Below are positions 7,253-13,179 of a stretch of 16,102 nucleotides of DNA, in pieces. Origin of the DNA: Akkermansiaceae bacterium (GTDB lineage: Bacteria > Verrucomicrobiota > Verrucomicrobiia > Verrucomicrobiales > Akkermansiaceae); assembly GCA_023301545.1 (NCBI GenBank), contig JALZUI010000004.1, forward strand, positions 1 to 16,102. The letters run 5' to 3'. Both the position numbers and the translations under genes were made by a program. The notes below the pieces were generated by a model, which saw nothing but the letters and a program-made list of their open reading frames with translations, was not told where the DNA came from and did no database searches. How positions within the stretch are numbered: position 1 is the stretch's first letter; the number at the start of each line of letters is the position of its first letter.

Positions 7253-7873
7253 ATGAAGTCTCTTTACTTATTGGCCTGTCTTTCTCTTTCGCTCGCTTTT
7301 ACAAGCTGTGCGGGCTTTTACATTCGTAACAATACTTATGAGGCCGCTACTAAGCCCGTTCTGATCAATGGTGCAGAAGTAAAGGTGGGACTAAAACCGA
7401 TGGGTGGTAGTACTTGGGGGAGCTTCTCGGCCCTAATCGTCAATATAGGAGCAGGAAGCACCGACGGTCCATTTATCTGGCGAATTGAGGCTAACGGAAA
7501 AGAAGGAGACCAAGCAAAACTCTGGGTAAACAGCATCCACGTAGCGACCACAACCACCAATCGCAGCGAAAATTACGATCCCAAACTCCTTAAAGGGAAA
7601 GCTGATTTCAAACCTCTTAGAGGCAAGAAAAACGCAGGCTTAACTTTTGCGAATTACCAAGTCTTTGGGGAACTTCTCGTCTACCCTAAGAAGGATGGAG
7701 AGATCACAGTCACTGCTAATGTTTCCGTAGAAAACAGCTCTGGCAAGGTTGAGACTAAAACCATTGTCTTTAAACTCAATCCTGAATCATCCAATGATTA
7801 CGAAAACATTTTTATCCCTACGGAAATCATCAATAGCTTCGGACAAGAGGATCCTACCGAATGGGAATGGTAG
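7253..7873 (+). CDS. Predicted lipoprotein, unknown function
   Basis: This is a 206-aa protein with a short signal peptide (MKSLYLLACLSLSLAF) and a lipobox-like FTSC, giving C19 as the lipidated residue. Phe at -3 is less usual than Leu. The mature part is predicted to be mostly beta, with repeated alternating hydrophobic/polar stretches (for example 129-160, containing YQVFGELLVYP and ITVTANVSVE), suggesting an immunoglobulin-like or jelly-roll fold. No family is recognised. The acidic, tryptophan-bearing end DPTEWEW is distinctive. The protein is likely envelope-anchored and faces the periplasm. The gene diverges from the SDR epimerase gene and precedes the PBP2 gene by 162 bp. That gap contains a 6-bp inverted repeat (7899-7919) but no convincing terminator. 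Confidence 0.65.
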   Translation: MKSLYLLACLSLSLAFTSCAGFYIRNNTYEAATKPVLINGAEVKVGLKPMGGSTWGSFSALIVNIGAGSTDGPFIWRIEANGKEGDQAKLWVNSIHVATTTTNRSENYDPKLLKGKADFKPLRGKKNAGLTFANYQVFGELLVYPKKDGEITVTANVSVENSSGKVETKTIVFKLNPESSNDYENIFIPTEIINSFGQEDPTEWEW

Positions 7874-8035
7874 AAAGTCAGAAATAAGGTTTCATTTCCT
7901 GCATTCTTAATTTATGCAGAACACGTTGATAATAAGTTTCTTTAACTTAAAATTTATATTGTCTCGCTATACGTAAGACGATTATCTCTGTTAAAGACGC
8001 AGTACTGACTGCTCGTCAACGATTCTACCTACTCT

Positions 8036-9967
8036 ATGAAAAGGCTTCTCACGCTCCTTAGTATAATCTCCCCTGCTCTGCTATACGCCCAGCCTGCAGA
8101 GGTCTCTGTTCCTACCCTCCCAGAGGCAGCGATCGAAGAAGAGGCTGTGCCTAAGGACCCTTCTCAGGCCTCAGTCGACACTCTTACAAATGCTCGTACA
8201 ATGACCCTTTCCATGCCAGCACCCCGTGGTGTCATCATGGATCGCTATGGCGATGTCTACGCGAATAATAAGCTGGTTAATCAACTCTGCATAAAATTCC
8301 CTGAGTTTGGTAAGGTCACGGACGAAGAAATCATCGCCTGGGCTCGTGAGCGGATCACACAGGTCGATAGCCTTACTGATAAAGAGTGGAAAGTTTCCGA
8401 TAAAAAACTAGTCTCCCATTACCGCTACCGCCGCTGGCTTCCTCTCGCTAACAATGAGCTGTTCCAGGAATCGTCTGTTAAGCGCGTGAAAAAAAGCCTT
8501 ATGGAGGGTCTGATCTTTCAGCCTATCTATGTAAGAAATTACCCCAAGGCCCGCTCCGCCTGTCATATCGTTGGATATGTGCGCTCCACTGGAAAACTCC
8601 AAGATGGACCGATCTACTACGGTGAGCCGATGTGGGAATCAACCTACGGCAAGGAAGGTTTAGAACAAATCTATGACAAAGAGCTGAGTGGCCAAGATGG
8701 ACTTAAGCACATTCTGACCGACAATGAAGGAAACGTCTTAGTCGATGAATTTGTACAGCGTCCTAAAATCGGAAACTCCGTCGTTCTTACTCTCAATGCT
8801 AAATGGCAAAAGAAGGCTGAGATTGCCCTTGCCCGCAGAGCTCGAAGAGGAGCACTGGTTCTATTAGACGTACAAACAGGTGAGGTTCTAACTCTCGCCT
8901 CTTACCCTAACTACGACATCAACTCATGGATTCCTAGAATATCCCAGGAAACCTATTCGAAACTCCAGAACGATAAGAACGCGCCAATGTATTCGCGTGC
9001 CTTCCGTGCGACTTACCCGCCAGCCTCGACTTTCAAAGCAATTGTAGCCGCCTCAGTACTCAATAATGAAGTTGTCGGTCCGTACCAAACGATCAACTGC
9101 CCTCCGTATGTAACGATCGGTAATAAAAAGTTTCACAACCACAGTAAATACCCTGATGGGCACATCAATGTTGCCAAAGCGCTTGCTCGCTCTAACAACT
9201 GTTGGTTCTATAAAGTCGGAATCCAAGCTGGAGCAGAATCATTTCTCGCTACCGCTCAACAGGTTGGCTTTGGAACGAAAACAGGATTACCTCTTTTCCA
9301 CGAAAGTGGAGGTAACATCCCGGACAACCAATACATGATCGACAACTATGGGCGACCAATGACGGATGGTGACACCGCTAACTTATCGATTGGTCAAGGA
9401 GCGATCCTAGCGACTCCTCTCCAAGTTGCCCAAGGAATGGCTGCCATCGGCAACGGGAAATTCCTCCCTAAGCTCCGCTTGCTAAAACAAATCCAACGCC
9501 CTAACGGGGATGTCATTTTCGCTACTTCACCAGAAGTACGGAACGAACTAAATCTCTCTAAGGAAGCGATCGACAATGTAAACAAAGGGATGTACCAAGT
9601 CATCCACGCCAGTTACGGCACTGGTAAAAAAGGAGCTGTCGGCTTCACGACGATGACGGGTAAAACTGGTACCGCTCAGTGGGTCCAAGGTAAGGAACTC
9701 GCATGGTTTGCAGGCTTTTTCCCCCGTTCTAATCCCCGCTTAGCATACGCCGTCCTATACGAGGGTGGTAAAGGCGAATCTGTCTCTGGTGGTGGGAAGG
9801 CCGCCCCGATCGCCAATTCCTTTCTTAACTCTATTTCAGGAGATCTCAGATCATACATGAGCACGACGCCTGAGAATAAGATTCTTGATAGAATCAAAGC
9901 CGAAGCGATTAAAACCGCCGAGGAAAACGAAAACGCCGCCAAAGCGGTGGTCGTTGATGAAGACTAA
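8036..9967 (+). CDS. mrdA: Class B penicillin-binding protein, PBP2-type transpeptidase
   Basis: This 643-aa protein is a peptidoglycan DD-transpeptidase of the PBP2 (elongation) type. All three active-site motifs are present: STFK at 331-334 (S331 nucleophile), SNN at 386-388 and KTG at 543-545. The N-terminal pedestal begins with the class B motif PAPRGVIMDRYG and carries the PBP2-like YGKEGLEQIYDKELSGQDG segment, which favours PBP2 over FtsI. It is predicted to work in the periplasm with the rod complex. The first 19 residues, MKRLLTLLSIISPALLYAQ, look like a cleavable signal peptide rather than the uncleaved anchor usual in class B PBPs. An acidic, low-complexity tail (about 605-643) follows the enzyme domain. 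No mreC, mreD or rodA is adjacent, so this is a stand-alone copy. The gene symbol rests on domain type, not on synteny. Confidence 0.88.
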   Translation: MKRLLTLLSIISPALLYAQPAEVSVPTLPEAAIEEEAVPKDPSQASVDTLTNARTMTLSMPAPRGVIMDRYGDVYANNKLVNQLCIKFPEFGKVTDEEIIAWARERITQVDSLTDKEWKVSDKKLVSHYRYRRWLPLANNELFQESSVKRVKKSLMEGLIFQPIYVRNYPKARSACHIVGYVRSTGKLQDGPIYYGEPMWESTYGKEGLEQIYDKELSGQDGLKHILTDNEGNVLVDEFVQRPKIGNSVVLTLNAKWQKKAEIALARRARRGALVLLDVQTGEVLTLASYPNYDINSWIPRISQETYSKLQNDKNAPMYSRAFRATYPPASTFKAIVAASVLNNEVVGPYQTINCPPYVTIGNKKFHNHSKYPDGHINVAKALARSNNCWFYKVGIQAGAESFLATAQQVGFGTKTGLPLFHESGGNIPDNQYMIDNYGRPMTDGDTANLSIGQGAILATPLQVAQGMAAIGNGKFLPKLRLLKQIQRPNGDVIFATSPEVRNELNLSKEAIDNVNKGMYQVIHASYGTGKKGAVGFTTMTGKTGTAQWVQGKELAWFAGFFPRSNPRLAYAVLYEGGKGESVSGGGKAAPIANSFLNSISGDLRSYMSTTPENKILDRIKAEAIKTAEENENAAKAVVVDED

Positions 9968-9970
9968 GTC

Positions 9971-9998
9971 TTTACATTTCAAACAAACGTACTAAATA
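9971..9998 (+). promoter_or_regulatory. Candidate promoter giving a leaderless mRNA
   Basis: TTTACA (9971-9976) and TAAATA (9993-9998) are separated by 16 bp and resemble sigma-70 -35 and -10 elements. The -10 ends six bases before the ATG at 10005, which puts the expected start of transcription at or next to the A of the start codon. The gap has no Shine-Dalgarno sequence. The same spacing occurs before gcvH. This is a prediction from spacing and partial consensus match. Confidence 0.35.
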
Positions 9999-10004
9999 AA
10001 AATT

Positions 10005-10436
10005 ATGGATATTCAAATCGCAACACTATGTGACCACGCTGCTGACTATAACGGTAAAATGGTTATCTCCGGAACATTCGAAACCCTCGCTGCACGTGAG
10101 TTCCCAGTCATTCACCCTACCTGTGCTCTCGCACTCCGTATCTGTGTAACTCCTGAGGACACAGGTGAGCACAAGATGGAAATCAATATCATTGATGAAG
10201 ACGGCAAAAAGATTGACGAAAAAATGCCAATGAAAGCGAATTTCCCTGTGGAACTTCCTGAGAGCGTTTCATTCCTCTCTCGTAACATCGTACTGAACCT
10301 CCAAGGCCTCAAGTTCGAACAAGAAGGTGTTTACTTTGCTGACATCACAATTGATGGAGAGCTCATGAGCCGTCTCCCTCTTCGTATTGTAGACATTAAG
10401 AAAATCGAAGCTGAGCGTGCTGCGGCACAAGGCTAA
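10005..10436 (+). CDS. DUF6941-type protein, unknown function
   Basis: This 143-aa soluble protein matches the pattern I know for DUF6941. It opens with IQIATLCDHAADYNGKMVISGTF-like sequence (cytosolic, no signal peptide). A beta-sandwich-like core follows, including HPTCALALRI, GEHKMEINIIDEDGK and the conserved FEQEGVYFADITIDGE near the end. Family members are common in Verrucomicrobiota and Planctomycetota, are highly conserved, and have no known function. A short charged helix (KKIEAERAAAQG) ends the protein. Codon use and composition match the core genes. The SDR gene starts 9 bp after the stop, so the two are probably co-transcribed from the candidate promoter at 9971-9998. The family call comes from memory of its sequence pattern, not from a search. 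Confidence 0.7.
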   Translation: MDIQIATLCDHAADYNGKMVISGTFETLAAREFPVIHPTCALALRICVTPEDTGEHKMEINIIDEDGKKIDEKMPMKANFPVELPESVSFLSRNIVLNLQGLKFEQEGVYFADITIDGELMSRLPLRIVDIKKIEAERAAAQG

Positions 10437-10445
10437 TCCAATACG

Positions 10446-11282
10446 ATGCCAGAAGAAGCCAACTACTTAGCCTGTGCTTTAGTCACAGGTGCTTCATCTG
10501 GTCTAGGGTGGGAGTATGCCTTACAACTCGCCCCCCTATCCAATCATCTCGTGCTCGTTGCCCGACGCGAGACCCGTTTAGCGGAGCTGGAAGAACTCCT
10601 CTCCTCTAAATATCCCAAACTCGAGGTTACCACTATTACCTCAGACCTTTCTCTCAAGACCCAGCGTCTTGAACTGTTTTCGGAGTTATCTAAGCGTGGT
10701 ATTTCCCCTACACTCCTTATCAACAATGCGGGTCTAGGCGACTACGGCGAGTTTGACTCCTCCCTGTGGGATAAGAACGAGAGTATGATAGATGTCAATG
10801 TCACCGCTCTGACCCATCTCTCCCACCACTTCATCCAATCGATGAAAACAAATCAAGTAGGAGCGATTATCAATGTCAGTTCGATTGCTAGCCTCGTACC
10901 GATTCCTGACTTCGCAGTCTATGCCGCCACAAAGGCTTACGTCACAAGCTTTAGCGAAGCTCTCCGCACAGAAGTTCGTGAGCAAGGAATTCGTGTTCTT
11001 GCGGTTTGCCCCGGACCGGTAAAAACAGGCTTTGGAGACGTGGCCTCACGCTGTGATGAAAAACGGTTTTCATCGGAAATGCACGGTAAGCTCGTCGTCG
11101 CTGGTACTGATGTTGTTTACGAATCGCTCCAAGCGCTCTTTAAAGATAGTCCTCGAGTCTATCCTGGAAGAAAAGTGGCGATTCTCGGTCATGCCGTTTC
11201 TCTCTTACCAAATTTCGCAGTCCGTGCGATTAACGCCTTACGCTTTCGCCAAAGCTTCAAGTTAGACGAAAACTCCGACTAA
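10446..11282 (+). CDS. Classical short-chain dehydrogenase/reductase
   Basis: This is a 278-aa NAD(P)-dependent oxidoreductase of the classical SDR family. It has the cofactor motif TGASSGLG (14-21), NNAG (93-96), the catalytic serine S146 in NVSSIAS, and Y159-x-x-x-K163 in YAATK. CPGPVKTGF follows, as expected after the active site. ARRETRL after the second strand carries basic residues, which favours NADP(H) over NAD. The substrate cannot be read from the sequence; related proteins act on acyl, sterol-like or sugar substrates and many are simply unassigned. The length is slightly above the 250-aa norm because of a C-terminal hydrophobic segment (about 245-265). The gene follows the DUF6941-type gene by 9 bp and precedes the GH75-like gene by 16 bp, suggesting one transcript. 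Confidence 0.85.
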   Translation: MPEEANYLACALVTGASSGLGWEYALQLAPLSNHLVLVARRETRLAELEELLSSKYPKLEVTTITSDLSLKTQRLELFSELSKRGISPTLLINNAGLGDYGEFDSSLWDKNESMIDVNVTALTHLSHHFIQSMKTNQVGAIINVSSIASLVPIPDFAVYAATKAYVTSFSEALRTEVREQGIRVLAVCPGPVKTGFGDVASRCDEKRFSSEMHGKLVVAGTDVVYESLQALFKDSPRVYPGRKVAILGHAVSLLPNFAVRAINALRFRQSFKLDENSD

Positions 11283-11298
11283 TTTCTCTCTCATTATT

Positions 11299-12678
11299 AT
11301 GAAGCAATCTCTTTTCACTCTCGTCGCAGTCACGGGCATCCTAGCCTTCTGCGCAGGCCTCATCCTCGCTAACATCATCTCTAGGAATGATAAGCCCTCC
11401 GTGAACCAGAGTCTTCAATCCCAGCAAGAAACGGCAGAGCTCAAATCTACGCATACCCAAAGCGCTCTTCCTGTAAAAGATACCATCCAAGTCTCCCCTA
11501 CCCGTACTCCAGGTAAACGAGTTACAGCGATCCGTACAATATCTAAAGGGTTTGAGTTTAAGAGTAATGTCGATTTCCCGGAAGGAGGCCTCGCCTCTGC
11601 CGAACGTAAAACGAAGAAAAGCTACTTAGCGGAATATAACCTAACGATCAACTCACCTAAGCCTGCGATTAGCATGGAGGAAGTTACCGCCTCCGCTCCT
11701 GACTTAGAAACGTCCCTAGCCGCCTTACCTACATTGCTAGCTAACGCAGATGTTAACCCTTATTGGCACGAGCTTTATAAGCGAAAGAAAAAAACAGTGG
11801 TTAATGACGCCCATTACCTCAATGAGCTCATCACTAAACACAACTTTTACGACTGCCAAACGATGCTCAATCTACGCCACCCAGACACCAAGCGGCGCGC
11901 CCTACTAGTGCAAGCAGATATGGATGTCGTAACTGATGGATCTGACGGAGACCGTATGCCTAGCATGCCTGAGGAAATCACTACCGCAACCTACTACCAA
12001 CCGACAACTAGCTACAGCTGGGCGAAGACCTCTGATCGACCTAACCCTATGATCGCAGGATACGAAACCCGTATTGAAAACGCTGACCGCGAACTCCGTA
12101 AATCAGGGACAACCGCAGATCGCGCTTCTTGGCTCAAGCAGCGGAAGAAAGAACTCCGCGCTACTATCGGAGAAATGAAACAACGCTCTTTCCTAATCGC
12201 AGAACATGACCCGTTCATTGTTCTTCCCGTTCCCGTCATTGTAGCCAAAGACTCATACTCCCCAAATGTAGGCGACTACGCCATCGTATTCCACAAGGGC
12301 AAGGCCTACCCTGCTATTGTAGGTGATGCTGGTCCTTCCTACAAAATGGGTGAGGCTTCGCTAAGGATCGCAAGCCATATTGATCAGCGCTCCGGTTCAC
12401 TCTACCGCCCCGTTAGTGACCTTTCCGTTAGCTACCTCGTTTTCCCTGGAACTCGTAAGCAACCGAACCACGCCCCTGATTACGGACTCATTCACACCGA
12501 GTGCCAAAGGCTGATTGATGAGCTGGGCGGCCTCGGTCAAGGAATAGAATTACACACATGGGAAAACACCCTTCCTCCCATTATCGAAGAGGTTGAAGAA
12601 CCAGTGACCATTGACGTCGAACAGCCCATTCACGACCCTGCTTTCCCACTCCCTCCAGAGGTGGAAATCAACGAGTAA
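11299..12678 (+). CDS. Membrane-anchored GH75-like (chitosanase-family) protein
   Basis: This 459-aa protein has an N-terminal signal anchor (hydrophobic at 5-26, followed by SRNDK). A long Ser/Thr/Pro-rich linker reaches to about residue 100, and a charged, partly helical region lies at about 140-300. The C-terminal half resembles glycoside hydrolase family 75. ADMDVVTDGSDGD is like the start of the domain. HDPFIVLPVPVIV, NVGDYAIVFHKGKAYPAIVGD and GEASLRIA, then YLVFPGT, follow in the family order. D343 and E352 lie nine residues apart, as do the two acidic catalytic residues I recall for fungal GH75 chitosanase (Asp160 and Glu169). The likely substrate is a beta-1,4-linked amino sugar polymer, but this is unproven; bacterial envelope members may act on peptidoglycan-related glycans. 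The acidic Pro-rich tail is unusual. It is probably the last gene of the 10005 transcript. Confidence 0.65.
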   Translation: MKQSLFTLVAVTGILAFCAGLILANIISRNDKPSVNQSLQSQQETAELKSTHTQSALPVKDTIQVSPTRTPGKRVTAIRTISKGFEFKSNVDFPEGGLASAERKTKKSYLAEYNLTINSPKPAISMEEVTASAPDLETSLAALPTLLANADVNPYWHELYKRKKKTVVNDAHYLNELITKHNFYDCQTMLNLRHPDTKRRALLVQADMDVVTDGSDGDRMPSMPEEITTATYYQPTTSYSWAKTSDRPNPMIAGYETRIENADRELRKSGTTADRASWLKQRKKELRATIGEMKQRSFLIAEHDPFIVLPVPVIVAKDSYSPNVGDYAIVFHKGKAYPAIVGDAGPSYKMGEASLRIASHIDQRSGSLYRPVSDLSVSYLVFPGTRKQPNHAPDYGLIHTECQRLIDELGGLGQGIELHTWENTLPPIIEEVEEPVTIDVEQPIHDPAFPLPPEVEINE

Positions 12679-12719
12679 TTAACCTTTCTTAACTACTCTA
12701 AAGTTCTCAAATACAGGAC

Positions 12720-12747
12720 TTGCTTTTCAAACATTGTGCGCTAATTT
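12720..12747 (+). promoter_or_regulatory. Candidate gcvHP promoter giving a leaderless mRNA
   Basis: TTGCTT (12720-12725) and TAATTT (12742-12747) are separated by 16 bp. Each matches the sigma-70 consensus at only three of six bases, including the TTG and TA cores. The -10 ends six bases before the ATG at 12754, so the start site should fall on or next to the start codon. This is the same geometry as the pair before the 10005 gene. No riboswitch-like leader fits in such a gap, so glycine control, if present, is not by a leader riboswitch here. Confidence 0.35.
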
Positions 12748-12753
12748 TCAGCA

Positions 12754-13125
12754 ATGAGCGCTACTGCAAATTACAACTTTCTTGATAGCCACGAATGGGT
12801 CGACTTAAGCTCTACCCCTAGTCCATTTGGTATTTCTGACTTTGCTCAGAATGAACTTACAGACATTGTTTACGTAGAACTTCCTGAAGTCGGCCAAGAG
12901 GTCTCTGCAGGAGATGTTATTGCGGTTGTCGAGTCTGTTAAGTCAGCTTCTGATATCTACGCTCCAGTAAGTGGAACTGTTGTAGAAGTTAACGAAGCGC
13001 TCGAAGGTGAACCAGCACTCATTAACACCGCTGCGTTCACGGACGGATGGATTGCCAAAATCGAAGCTTCCGGAACAAATGACGCCCTCCTCTCTGACGA
13101 GGAATACGCTAAGCACATTGGCTAA
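12754..13125 (+). CDS. gcvH: Glycine cleavage system H protein
   Basis: This 123-aa protein is the lipoyl carrier of the glycine cleavage complex. It shuttles the aminomethyl group from GcvP to GcvT and electrons to lipoamide dehydrogenase in the cytoplasm. The lipoyl-lysine motif VESVKSASD places the modified lysine at K63. The flanking pattern is canonical: HEWV (13-16), FGISDFAQNELTDIVYVELPEVG (25-47), YAPVSGTVVEVNE, and DGWIAKIE near the end. The length is normal. It is followed 54 bp later by gcvP on the same strand, so the two should form one operon. gcvT is absent from the window. Confidence 0.97.
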   Translation: MSATANYNFLDSHEWVDLSSTPSPFGISDFAQNELTDIVYVELPEVGQEVSAGDVIAVVESVKSASDIYAPVSGTVVEVNEALEGEPALINTAAFTDGWIAKIEASGTNDALLSDEEYAKHIG

Positions 13126-13139
13126 CCCCTTTCCATCAG

Positions 13140-13166
13140 GCAGAGCGTAGCATTTATAGGCTCTGC
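13140..13166 (+). other. Stem-loop between gcvH and gcvP
   Basis: GCAGAGC (13140-13146) and GCTCTGC (13160-13166) form a perfect 7-bp stem with a 13-base A+T-rich loop, and a G-T wobble pair can extend it. It sits in the 54-bp gap, 13 bases before the gcvP ATG. There is no T-run, so it is not an intrinsic terminator. It could stabilise the upstream mRNA, mark a processing site or affect gcvP translation, which lacks a Shine-Dalgarno sequence. Which of these, if any, is inference. Confidence 0.45.
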
Positions 13167-13179
13167 TGCTGAACTCTTT

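Noticed and set aside
7899..7919. CTGCAT/ATGCAG inverted repeat between the lipoprotein and PBP2 genes
   Set aside because: There is no T-run, no matching promoter placement and no second copy, so neither terminator nor operator can be supported.
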